Source: ATX-6F1 sp943369485 (GTDB lineage: Bacteria > Cyanobacteriota > Cyanobacteriia > PCC-6307 > Cyanobiaceae). From it: a stretch of 64,000 bases of DNA. The translations under genes and the position numbers were made by a program. The stretch lies in NCBI GenBank assembly GCA_943369485.1, contig CALRNH020000001.1, forward strand, positions 220,480-284,479. Reading direction: 5' to 3'. Positions within the stretch are counted from its first letter, which is position 1, and each line of letters opens with the position of its first letter. A model generated the notes under the pieces. The model was not told the origin of the DNA, did no database searches, and saw only the letters and a program-made list of their open reading frames with translations. Below, in pieces: positions 15,667-23,348 of the stretch.

Positions 15667-17130
15667 TCAGCCGATCAGCTGACCCTCGGGCCTGCTCTCC
15701 ATCACCCGCGCCGCCTGTTCGTAGTGGTGAGCCACCTGAAGCAACCGTTCCTCCTGAAGCACCCCGGTGATCAGTTGCACCCCGATCGGAAGACTGGCGT
15801 CATCGAAACCGCAGGGCAGGCTGATCGCCGGCAGACCAGCCAAGTTGGCAGGGATCGTCAGCAGGTCGGCCAGGTACATGGCCAGGGGGTCATCGGCGTT
15901 GTCACCGCCGCGGAAGGCCGTGGTGGGGGAGGTGGGAGTGAGCAACACATCAACACGCTCGAAAGCAGCGTCGAAATCCCGTCGAATCAGGGTGCGCACC
16001 TGCTGCGCCTTCTTGTAAAACGCCTCCACGTAGCCCGCTGAAAGGGCGTAGGTGCCGATCAGGATGCGTCGCTGCACCTCATCACCGAAGCCCTCGGCGC
16101 GGCTGCGGGCGGTCATCGCCGCCAGGCTGGCGGCCCCCTCGCTGCGCAGGCCGTACTTGACCCCGTCGTAGCGGGCCAGGTTGGCGGAGGCCTCCGAGGG
16201 GGCGATCACGTAGTACGTGGCGATGCCGTCGTTGAAGCGCGGGCAACTGACATCGACCAACTCGCAGCCCAGGGCCTGGAGCTGGTCGGCGGCCGCCAGC
16301 ACCGACGCGGCCACCTGGGGATCGAGGCCGTCCTGCTCAAAGCATTCGCGGATCAGACCCACGCGCAGGCCGGCCACAGGACGAACCAGGGCAGCCCTGT
16401 AATCGGGCACGGGCACATCCAGGCAGGTGGCGTCGCGGGGATCCGCTCCGGCGATCACCTGCAGCACTTCCGCTGCATCAGCCACGCTGGACGTGAACGG
16501 GCCAATTTGATCGAGAGAGCTGGCGAACGCCACCAGCCCCCAGCGGCTGACGCGGCCGTAGGTGGGCTTGAGCCCCACCACGCCGCAGAAGGAGGCTGGC
16601 TGTCGGATCGAGCCGCCGGTATCGGAACCCAGGGAGGCGATGCACTCGCCCGCCGCCACGGCGGCGGCACTGCCGCCGGAGCTACCACCGGGCACCCGCT
16701 CAATGTTCCAGGGGTTGCGGGTGGCCCCGAAGGCGCTGGTCTCGGTGGAGCTGCCCATGGCGAACTCATCGAGATTGGTCTTGCCCAGCATCACCCCGCC
16801 CGCCTGCCACAACCGCTCGGTGACGGTGGATTCATAGGGGGGCACGAAGTGCTCCAGCATGCGGCTGGAGCAGGTGGTGGCAATGCCTTTGGTGCAGAGG
16901 TTGTCCTTGATCGCCAGGGGGATGCCAGCCAGGGGCGGCAAGGGCTCCCCAGCGGCGCGGGCGGCATCGATGCGCTCGGCATCTGCCCTGGCGCGATCGG
17001 CCGTGACCGTCAGGAAGGAATGCAGGATGGGATCGACCGCCGCGATCCGGTTCAGGTGAAGGTCGGTGAGTTCACGGGCGGATAGGTCCCCCCGCTCCAG
17101 CTGACCCCGCCACTCGGCGATCCCCATCAA
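15667..17130 (-). CDS. gatA: Glutamyl-tRNA(Gln) amidotransferase subunit A
   Basis: 487 residues, the standard length. The amidase-signature catalytic triad is visible: Lys75 in PLAIKDNLCT, the cis-serine in VPGGSSGGSAAA (about 149), and the nucleophile Ser173 in GSDTGGSIRQPA. GatA releases ammonia from glutamine so that GatB can convert Glu-tRNA(Gln) to Gln-tRNA(Gln), the route used by organisms without GlnRS. Two adjacent ATGs (17130 and 17127) can serve as the start. It stands upstream of dnaE in the same direction; gatB and gatC are not in the window. Confidence 0.97.
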   Translation of the reverse strand: MMGIAEWRGQLERGDLSARELTDLHLNRIAAVDPILHSFLTVTADRARADAERIDAARAAGEPLPPLAGIPLAIKDNLCTKGIATTCSSRMLEHFVPPYESTVTERLWQAGGVMLGKTNLDEFAMGSSTETSAFGATRNPWNIERVPGGSSGGSAAAVAAGECIASLGSDTGGSIRQPASFCGVVGLKPTYGRVSRWGLVAFASSLDQIGPFTSSVADAAEVLQVIAGADPRDATCLDVPVPDYRAALVRPVAGLRVGLIRECFEQDGLDPQVAASVLAAADQLQALGCELVDVSCPRFNDGIATYYVIAPSEASANLARYDGVKYGLRSEGAASLAAMTARSRAEGFGDEVQRRILIGTYALSAGYVEAFYKKAQQVRTLIRRDFDAAFERVDVLLTPTSPTTAFRGGDNADDPLAMYLADLLTIPANLAGLPAISLPCGFDDASLPIGVQLITGVLQEERLLQVAHHYEQAARVMESRPEGQLIG

Positions 17131-17152
17131 CCTCTGACCACTCTCAAGGCCG

Positions 17153-17158
17153 ACGCTA
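17153..17158 (-). promoter_or_regulatory. Putative -10 box of gatA
   Basis: TAGCGT on the minus strand, 22 bases before the gatA ATG and overlapping the stop region of the DUF1816 gene. Confidence 0.35.
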
Positions 17159-17160
17159 GT

Positions 17161-17406
17161 TCAGGGCCTTCCCTCCTCTGTAAGCGGTTCGTTCCGGCGG
17201 ATGCGCAGCAGCTCGTGCTCGATGAAACCGGGACCTTCGCTCTCCACGTCCGCCAGGAAGACCGGCAGCGCCAACTCCAGCTCACTTCGGCGCAGGAAAG
17301 GACCGAACCAGTAGGTGACCTCGGGGGAGCGGGTATGAATCCGCGCCCACCAGGCCAGCCCGAGGCCATTGGCCAGGCTTCGGATCGGCCATAGCAGGGA
17401 AGACAT
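17161..17406 (-). CDS. DUF1816 protein (CpcD-like small protein)
   Basis: 81 residues. The core AWWARIHTRSPEVTYWFGPF followed by FLADVESEG matches the DUF1816 pattern (WW-x-I-x-T-x-P-x-CTYYFGPF...DL..EG), a small cyanobacterial domain sometimes found with phycobilisome linkers. There is no signal peptide. A hydrophobic N-terminal patch (LLWPIRSLANGLGLAWW) precedes the core. It lies between the rRNA methyltransferase gene and gatA, all minus strand. Function unknown. Confidence 0.75.
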   Translation of the reverse strand: MSSLLWPIRSLANGLGLAWWARIHTRSPEVTYWFGPFLRRSELELALPVFLADVESEGPGFIEHELLRIRRNEPLTEEGRP

Positions 17407-17459
17407 CGCGACAGATGCAGTCGTTTCATTCTGAACGGCCCCCGGCCGTCGATCCGGCT

Positions 17460-19625
17460 TCAGAACCGGATGTCCTCACCGACAACGGCCCCCAACTCCG
17501 TTGCTGCCGACGGGGCTGGATCGGTGGCTTCATTGGCCAAAGCCGCGCTCCAGGCAGATTCCAGCCCAGGGGAATCGCTGTCAGCGGCGCCCTGGGGAAG
17601 CGCGTCAGTGGTGAAGCCCCGATCATCAGGGTCGTTGTTCTCGATGGGCGAGGAGGCCAGGGGCGCAGGACCTGGAACCGTGGGCAGGTCTGACCCATCG
17701 CTCGGCTCCGGGTCTGAGTGGATCCGACCATGGAGTTCTGAATCCTCGCCAACGTCTTCAGAAGTGGCTGAGGGCCAGGCCTGCGCGGTCTGGCTGTGTA
17801 GCACCACAATGTCCTCCTCCAAAGAATCACCATCCCCAGGCTGGGCCTGCAGCGAATGCGCTTCGTTGGTGACGGCTCCATGGCTCACCTCGAGCTCGGC
17901 TCCAGCCTCTGCGGAGCCAGCACTGGCCCTGGAGGGGCGGGTGCTCAGCAGCGGACGCACCAATCGGGGGGCCGGGGCGGAACCAGTGATCTGGCGCATC
18001 CAGCCCCTTCGGGCCACTTCATAGAGCAGCAACGCCGTGGCCACCGAGGCGTTCAGGCTGGGGGTCGCTCCCCGCAGCGGGATGCGCACCAACTGGTCGC
18101 AGTGCTTGCGCGTGAGCATCGAGAGGCCATCGCCCTCCGAGCCAGTCACGATCACCAGTGGACCATCGAGCGTCGCCTCGGTCAGGCTGACGCTTCCCTC
18201 CTCGGCCAGACCGATCACCCGGTAGCCCTCCTGCTTGAGGGTGTCGAGCGATCGATTGAGGTTGACCACCCGCGCCACCGGCAGGTGCTCCAGAGCCCCT
18301 GCGGCCACCTTGGCCACCGAGCCGGTGAGACCGGCTGAGCGACGCTGGGGCAGCACCAGGCCGTGGGCGCCAAGGGCCTCGGCGCTGCGCACGATCGCCC
18401 CCAGGTTGTGGGGATCGGTGAGGCCATCGACCGCCATCAGCAGCGGCGGCTCTTCCAGCTTGCGGCAGCCCTCGATCAGGGCCTCCAGATCGACGGTTTC
18501 AGCGGCGGCGGTCTGCAGCACGATGCCCTGGTGAACAGCTCCACCGGTGAGCTGGCCCAGGCGGGCCCAGGTGACCTCCTCCACCAGCACCCCCGAAGAC
18601 TTGGCCTCCCGAAGCAGTTGCAGGAACTTGGGGCTGAAGCGCAGTTCGGGCGTGCACCAGATCCTGTGGATGGGTCGCTCGGATTCCAGCGTCGCCTGGG
18701 CCGAGTGACGCCCCCAGATCAGATCGTCGGCGGGGGCGGCACCGAAGCGCTCAGAGCCGGAGGTGGGCTCAGCGCCGAACTCTGTGTCCGGAGTGCGCGC
18801 GCCCTGGCCCGCCCCAGCAGGACCAGGCCCGCTGGGGCGATCGGGCCCCTCCTGGGTGGTGCGGCCGGGGCGGCCGGCGGGCGAGCGATCGTCACCGCGT
18901 TGGTACCCAGCGCCTGGTTCGGGGCTTCGGCGGCCGAAGCGCCCACCGACCGGGCGTGAGCCGGTCGGGCGGGAACCGATGGGGCGGGAACGTTCACCCC
19001 AGGCCCCGTCAGAGGGGCGGCCCTCGGAAGGGCGCGCCTCGAAGCGGTTGCCCCGAGGCCGCTCGCCGTAGGGGCGATCCCCTGAGGAGCTGAAACGATC
19101 GGGCCTGGGGGCCTTGAAGCGATCCGCCCCAGGCCCACGGCCCTCAGGACGGCGTGCCTGGTAGCCGCCACCTTCGGCGCCACGTCCCACGGCGCCACGT
19201 CCCTCTGAGCTGCGGCCCTCTGAGCTGCGACCCTCGGCACCACGGCCTTCAAACGAGCGCCCCTCAAAGGGGCGGCGCTCGACGCCCCGCCCCTCAGGCC
19301 GGCGGCCCTCAAACCTGGAACCCTCTGGCTTGCGGGGATCCGAGCGGCGGCCTTCGAAGCGGCGGGGCTCATAGCGGCCCCCCGCCGGCCTGGGGCCATC
19401 CCGACGACTCTCGCTGCCGCGCTCATCACGGCGTGCCCCTCCACGCTCTCCCCCACCCCGTTCACCGTCATCACGCCATTCCGGTCTTGGGCCCCTGAAG
19501 GCGGCGCCCGAACGGGGGGCGGCGAAACGGGATGAGCCAAGGCGGGAAGGTTTCGCTCCCCGGGGGCCTTCAGCGGCGGAGCCCGCCCCTGAACCCTTGT
19601 CCCGGCGGATGAATTTTGGGCTCAT
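17460..19625 (-). CDS. rlmB: RlmB/TrmH-family rRNA 2'-O-methyltransferase with long disordered tails
   Basis: 721 residues from the ATG at 19625; the family norm is about 250. Residues 301-545 are the normal enzyme: substrate-binding domain (LIWGRHSAQATLES) and SPOUT methyltransferase with LTDPHNLGAIVRSAEALG, VTGSEGDGLS and PSLNASVATALLLYE, which methylate a 23S rRNA ribose (G2251 in E. coli). Residues 1-300 are Arg/Gly/Pro-rich low complexity with a five-residue repeat of the form xEGRx around 119-153. Residues 546-721 are an acidic Ser/Asp/Glu-rich tail. It follows the mini-RNase III gene by 19 bases, so both rRNA-processing functions are in one operon. The RG-rich region probably binds RNA (inference). 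Confidence 0.88.
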   Translation of the reverse strand: MSPKFIRRDKGSGAGSAAEGPRGAKPSRLGSSRFAAPRSGAAFRGPRPEWRDDGERGGGERGGARRDERGSESRRDGPRPAGGRYEPRRFEGRRSDPRKPEGSRFEGRRPEGRGVERRPFEGRSFEGRGAEGRSSEGRSSEGRGAVGRGAEGGGYQARRPEGRGPGADRFKAPRPDRFSSSGDRPYGERPRGNRFEARPSEGRPSDGAWGERSRPIGSRPTGSRPVGGRFGRRSPEPGAGYQRGDDRSPAGRPGRTTQEGPDRPSGPGPAGAGQGARTPDTEFGAEPTSGSERFGAAPADDLIWGRHSAQATLESERPIHRIWCTPELRFSPKFLQLLREAKSSGVLVEEVTWARLGQLTGGAVHQGIVLQTAAAETVDLEALIEGCRKLEEPPLLMAVDGLTDPHNLGAIVRSAEALGAHGLVLPQRRSAGLTGSVAKVAAGALEHLPVARVVNLNRSLDTLKQEGYRVIGLAEEGSVSLTEATLDGPLVIVTGSEGDGLSMLTRKHCDQLVRIPLRGATPSLNASVATALLLYEVARRGWMRQITGSAPAPRLVRPLLSTRPSRASAGSAEAGAELEVSHGAVTNEAHSLQAQPGDGDSLEEDIVVLHSQTAQAWPSATSEDVGEDSELHGRIHSDPEPSDGSDLPTVPGPAPLASSPIENNDPDDRGFTTDALPQGAADSDSPGLESAWSAALANEATDPAPSAATELGAVVGEDIRF
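19167..19268. repeat. 15-base tandem repeat inside rlmB
   Basis: This part of the gene encodes successive FEGRS, FEGRG, AEGRS, SEGRS, SEGRG, AVGRG, AEGGG units, so the DNA is a degenerate 15-base tandem repeat of about seven copies with further single units on both sides. Such minisatellites change copy number by slippage without breaking the frame. Confidence 0.75.
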
Positions 19626-19644
19626 GGCAGAAACGGGCGAAGGG

Positions 19645-20106
19645 CTAAGGGTCGGTCTGATCCAGTCGATCCAGCAGCTGAGCCAGCCGGTTCGGGTTCT
19701 GCAGAAAGAGCCAGCCCACCATTGTCTCAAATCCCGTCGCCCGGCCATAGATTCCGGCTTCCCCCTTCCTGGGACCCTGACCGGCCCGGTTGCGGCCCCG
19801 CCGCACCCACTCCAGTTCCTGGCCTTCAAGCAGCGGTTCGAGACGCTCCAGGGCAGCGGCCTGAGCCTGGGCCCGCACATCGTTGACCACCGCCCCATGG
19901 AGTTCCTGCACCCGGCCAGGACGCTGGCAGCGGCGCAGACGCTGGTGCAGTTCCCACACCGCATCCCCCAGCCAGGCCAGCTGCAGGGGGGTCAACTGGT
20001 CCGCCGGACAGAGGGATCGGGCCCGCTCCAGCCAGGCCCCAGCCAGTTCACTGCCTTCCTGGTGGACCCGGAATCCGAGCGGTTCAGGCGGTGGCGAGGG
20101 AGCCAA
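19645..20106 (-). CDS. mrnC: Mini-ribonuclease III
   Basis: 153 residues. It is a stand-alone RNase III catalytic domain without the double-stranded-RNA-binding domain: LAWLGDAVWELHQR holds the conserved Asp, AQAAALERLEPLL and WVRRGRN follow, and YGRATGFETMVGWLFL contains the Glu of the active site. Mini-III trims 23S rRNA ends in Bacillus and cyanobacteria. The start at 20106 lies 23 bases inside the upstream STAS gene, which suggests coupled translation, and the RlmB-type methyltransferase follows. Confidence 0.9.
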   Translation of the reverse strand: MAPSPPPEPLGFRVHQEGSELAGAWLERARSLCPADQLTPLQLAWLGDAVWELHQRLRRCQRPGRVQELHGAVVNDVRAQAQAAALERLEPLLEGQELEWVRRGRNRAGQGPRKGEAGIYGRATGFETMVGWLFLQNPNRLAQLLDRLDQTDP

Positions 20107-20434
20107 TCGCCGTCTCCAGGTCGGGCTGCAGGTGCAGGAAGCTCTCCAGGCGCACCAGCTTCACGGTCTGCACGACCCGGGCATTACCCACCACCTGGAA
20201 CTGCAGATGTGCCTCATTGCACTGCTTGGCCAGTTGGACCATGGCCCCGAGGCCTGAGGAATCGATGAAATCGATGCGGCTGAGGTCAATCACCAGAGCC
20301 AGGGCGGCATTCTTGCGATGCTCGGTGATGAACTCCAGGAACTGCTTCTCGGAGTAAGCATCCAACTGGCCCGTGAACCGAAAGAGCAGATAGGAGGCTG
20401 CCGGTTCGCAGCCACCCCGCAGGGAGACCGTCAA
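20084..20434 (-). CDS. STAS-domain anti-sigma factor antagonist-like protein
   Basis: 116 residues, a single STAS domain. The loop that carries the phosphorylatable serine is intact: IDFIDSSGLGAMVQLA, with Ser59 after Asp. Proteins of this family (SpoIIAA/RsbV) bind and release anti-sigma or partner kinases according to phosphorylation. No partner kinase or phosphatase lies nearby. The 3' end overlaps mrnC, so it heads a STAS-mrnC-rlmB cluster, an unusual company for a signalling protein. Confidence 0.88.
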   Translation of the reverse strand: MTVSLRGGCEPAASYLLFRFTGQLDAYSEKQFLEFITEHRKNAALALVIDLSRIDFIDSSGLGAMVQLAKQCNEAHLQFQVVGNARVVQTVKLVRLESFLHLQPDLETAIGSLATA

Positions 20435-20563
20435 TCGCTGCAGATCCGTGATCGGTCCAGTCCTCGTACGTCACAAGCGTCAGAAGTGTAGGGATCTCTT
20501 CCCTCGCTGGAACCGGCTCGAACCATTGGCAACGAAGTGACGCGACTCCTGGGCCGAACGGTC

Positions 20564-21727
20564 TCAGCCGGGTCGGCGCTCGGCCATCAAGGCAACGAAA
20601 CGGCCGAAGTGGTGATCGGCATCGTGGGGACCGGGGCTGGCCTCTGGGTGGTATTGAACTCCGAACACAGGCAGGTGCCGGTGGACAAGGGCCGCCACGG
20701 TGCGGTCGTTGAGGTTGTAGTGGGTGATCTCCACCGGCTCGTTCGCCAGGGACTCGGCCTCGATGGCGAAGCCATGGTTCTGGCTGGTGATCTCCACCAG
20801 GCCGGAACTGCCGCAGGGATGGTTGAGGCCGCGGTGGCCGAACGCCAGCTTGAAGGTGCGTCCCCCCAGGGCCAGCCCCAGGATCTGGTGCCCCAGGCAG
20901 ATGCCGAACACCGGCAGGTTCTGCTGCTGCAGCAGGCCACGGGCCAGCTCGATGCCAGGGGTCACGGCGGCGGGATCGCCCGGCCCATTGGAGAGAAAGA
21001 CCCCTTCGGGCTCATGGGCCAGCACGGAGGCCAGATCACTGCCCGCGGGCAACACGGTGATGGCGCAGCCGTGGGCCACCAGCCGCTCCAGGATCGCCCG
21101 CTTGATGCCGAAGTCGATCGCCACCACCCGGTAAGGCCGCTCGGGCCGCTGCTGCAGCCGCTGGTCGAAGGCCGCGGGGCACAACGACTCCCAGTCGTAG
21201 GCCTCTGAGGTACTGACCCGTTCGGCGAGGTTGAGACCCTCCATGGAGGGGGCCTGGCGCACGAGATCCATGAGCTGTGCCACCGGGGTGCCGTCGCTGC
21301 TGATCGCACCGTTGATGGCGCCACCGTCGCGCAGGTGCCGCACCAGGGCGCGGGTGTCCACGCCGGCGATGCCCACCACTCCCTCCTGTTGCAGCCACTG
21401 GTCCAGATCGCCCCGTTGGCGCCAGCTGCTGGCCACGGGCGCCAGCTGGCGGGCGATCACGCCGCGGATGGAGGCGTGGCCAGCCTCCTGATCCTCGGGG
21501 TTGACCCCGGTGTTGCCGAGCTCGGGATAGGTGAAGGTGATCAGCTGGCCGGCGTAGCTGGGGTCTGTCATCACCTCCTGATAGCCGGTCATGCCCGTGT
21601 TGAAGACCACCTCGCCCAGCACGGTGCCGACGGCCCCGAAACCCTTGCCTCGTAACACCAGGCCATCGGCCAACACCAGCAGGGCTTCCCGCTGTTCGAT
21701 GGCGGGCGCGGCGGCAGTCAACGGCAT
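20564..21727 (-). CDS. carA: Carbamoyl-phosphate synthase small (glutaminase) subunit
   Basis: 387 residues from the ATG at 21727; an in-frame ATG at 21763 would overlap the end of trpD by 17 bases and remains possible. The N-terminal CPSase domain has GMTGYQEVMTDPSYAGQ; the class I glutamine amidotransferase domain has FGICLGHQILG with the nucleophilic Cys and, near the end, the His/Glu pair in VQYHPEASPGPHD. CarA feeds glutamine ammonia to CarB for arginine and pyrimidine synthesis. carB is not in the window. Confidence 0.97.
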   Translation of the reverse strand: MPLTAAAPAIEQREALLVLADGLVLRGKGFGAVGTVLGEVVFNTGMTGYQEVMTDPSYAGQLITFTYPELGNTGVNPEDQEAGHASIRGVIARQLAPVASSWRQRGDLDQWLQQEGVVGIAGVDTRALVRHLRDGGAINGAISSDGTPVAQLMDLVRQAPSMEGLNLAERVSTSEAYDWESLCPAAFDQRLQQRPERPYRVVAIDFGIKRAILERLVAHGCAITVLPAGSDLASVLAHEPEGVFLSNGPGDPAAVTPGIELARGLLQQQNLPVFGICLGHQILGLALGGRTFKLAFGHRGLNHPCGSSGLVEITSQNHGFAIEAESLANEPVEITHYNLNDRTVAALVHRHLPVFGVQYHPEASPGPHDADHHFGRFVALMAERRPG

Positions 21728-21746
21728 CCCTGGCTCGGCCACTTGA

Positions 21747-22793
21747 TCATCCCCCAGCGCCATCCGAGGCCAGGGCCGAACGGAGAGCGAGCAGACGCCC
21801 CCAGGCCTCGCCGGAGTCCAGGGCCGCCAGGGCCGCGGGCAGGGCGTCTGCCACGGAGTCGAAGCGAGCGGCGGCCCAGAGCACCAGAGCGGTGTTGAGG
21901 GCGACCACATCGCGCTGGGCGCTGGTGCCTCGCCCCCGCAGCACCGCTTCGAGGATCGCCTGGTTGGTGGCCAGGTCGCCGCCGGCCAGGGCCTCGGCGG
22001 AGGCGGCCTCCAGGCCCAGGGCCAGGGGATCGAGCTTGCCGGCGCTGATCCGTTCGCCCTCCACCAGCCGCAGCTCGCTCACACCCGAGAGGGTGGCCTC
22101 ATCGAGCCCGCCATGGCCGTGGACCACCACGGCCCGACGCAGACCCAACCGGCCGAGGGCCTCGGCCATCGGATCGAGCAGGTCGGCGCGGGCCACCCCC
22201 AGCACCTGGGCCTCGGGAGCCAATGGATTGACCAGCGGACCGAGCAGGTTGAACACCGTGCGCACCCCGAGGCTGCGCCGCAGCGGGGCCAGGCCCACCA
22301 GGGCCGGATGCCATCCAGGGGCGAACAGAAACGTGACGCCCGCCCGGGGCAGTGCCGCCATCACCTCGGCCGCAGGAGCCTTGAGGTTGAGGCCCAGGGC
22401 TTCGAGCACATCGGCGGAGCCGACCCGGCCACTGGCGCTGCGGTTGCCGTGCTTGGCCACCGTGGCGCCACAGGCGGCGGCGGTGAAGGCCACCGCCGTG
22501 GAGATGTTGAAGCTGTCGGCGCCATCCCCCCCGGTGCCGCAGGTGTCCACCAGGGGCAGATCGGGCCGCTCGCCGGGCACGGGGCAGGCCTGGCGCAGCA
22601 CCCGGGCCATGGCGGCCAGTTCCTCACCGGTTGGTCCCTTGGCCCGCAGGGCCGCCAGCAGAGCCCCGGTCAGAACGGGATCGATGCGTTCATCGAGCCA
22701 GCCCCCCATCAAGGCCGTCGCCTCGTCCCCAGTCAGTGGTCGGCCCTGCAACAGCGTTTCCAAAAGAGCTGGCCAGGAGGTCGTTTCAGCCAT
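21747..22793 (-). CDS. trpD: Anthranilate phosphoribosyltransferase
   Basis: 348 residues, the normal length. Signature glycine-rich loop DTCGTGGDGADSFNIST binds phosphoribosyl pyrophosphate; KHGNRSASGRVGSADVLEALG and the metal-binding DE pair (GGLDEATLSG) are present. It catalyses the second step of tryptophan synthesis from chorismate. carA starts 19 bases downstream, giving a trpD-carA pair that combines two glutamine/PRPP-linked pathways. Confidence 0.97.
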   Translation of the reverse strand: MAETTSWPALLETLLQGRPLTGDEATALMGGWLDERIDPVLTGALLAALRAKGPTGEELAAMARVLRQACPVPGERPDLPLVDTCGTGGDGADSFNISTAVAFTAAACGATVAKHGNRSASGRVGSADVLEALGLNLKAPAAEVMAALPRAGVTFLFAPGWHPALVGLAPLRRSLGVRTVFNLLGPLVNPLAPEAQVLGVARADLLDPMAEALGRLGLRRAVVVHGHGGLDEATLSGVSELRLVEGERISAGKLDPLALGLEAASAEALAGGDLATNQAILEAVLRGRGTSAQRDVVALNTALVLWAAARFDSVADALPAALAALDSGEAWGRLLALRSALASDGAGG

Positions 22794-22900
22794 CCGGGGC
22801 GGTCGGTTGCGGGGGGAGCTCAGAAAAAAGCCCGGGTGCAGTGCACGCCGGGCCGGGTGATGGGGACAATCCCACTATCACCCGAAGGGGGCCTTTCTGG

Positions 22901-22922
22901 CGAACACCCGCTGGAGTGTTCG
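22901..22922. other. Inverted repeat between the DUF3288 gene and trpD
   Basis: CGAACAC and GTGTTCG form a 7-base stem around an 8-base loop, 25 bases after the stop of the DUF3288 gene (minus strand). It has no following run of T, so it is at best a weak terminator. The rest of 22794-22946 shows nothing else clear. Confidence 0.35.
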
Positions 22923-22946
22923 CAACGTTGATTTCAATCCATGCCC

Positions 22947-23267
22947 TCAGTCGTTGGTCTGGTCTGCCGTATCGAAACCGGAGCCCACCGGCTCCTGCTG
23001 GGCCAGGGCCCCGGGCCGGTGGCCGGCGGCCCAGATCGCGCGGGTGCGCTGGTGCAGCTGCTGGCGATCGAGGCCCCACAGGCTCAGGGTCTTGGCCAGG
23101 TCGTCCTGGAGGTCACGGGCACCGGGGAAGCCCTCGTAGCGCATCGCCAACCGTGCCAGTTCCACCAGGTCCTGGTCCACCGGTGCGCTCACCGCCAACA
23201 AGCGGTCGACCAGGTCCCGGTCGGTGGCATAGAGGGGATGGGTCTGGAGGACTTCGGTTTCGGCCAT
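22947..23267 (-). CDS. DUF3288 family protein
   Basis: 106 residues. The pattern HPLYATDRDLVDRLL, then ELARLAMRYEGFPGARDLQ and LAKTLSLWGL matches DUF3288, a small soluble, helical cyanobacterial family of unknown role. The ATG at 23265-23267 begins exactly at the family N-terminus. It is divergent from the ABC exporter gene (start 23349). Confidence 0.8.
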   Translation of the reverse strand: MAETEVLQTHPLYATDRDLVDRLLAVSAPVDQDLVELARLAMRYEGFPGARDLQDDLAKTLSLWGLDRQQLHQRTRAIWAAGHRPGALAQQEPVGSGFDTADQTND

Positions 23268-23321
23268 CACTGCGGGTCCGGCGCCGGATCGTAGGGGGCT
23301 CCAGCATGGCCCCGGGATCCG

Positions 23322-23327
23322 TAGGTT
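23322..23327 (+). promoter_or_regulatory. Putative -10 box of the ABC exporter gene
   Basis: TAGGTT, 21 bases before the ATG at 23349, in the 81-base divergent gap. Confidence 0.35.
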
Positions 23328-23348
23328 GGGGCCACCCTGCCCACCCCG

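Noticed and set aside
19167..19268. CRISPR-like array in the rlmB region
   Set aside because: The repeats are 15 bases, contiguous, degenerate and in the reading frame of a protein; there are no spacers and no cas genes.
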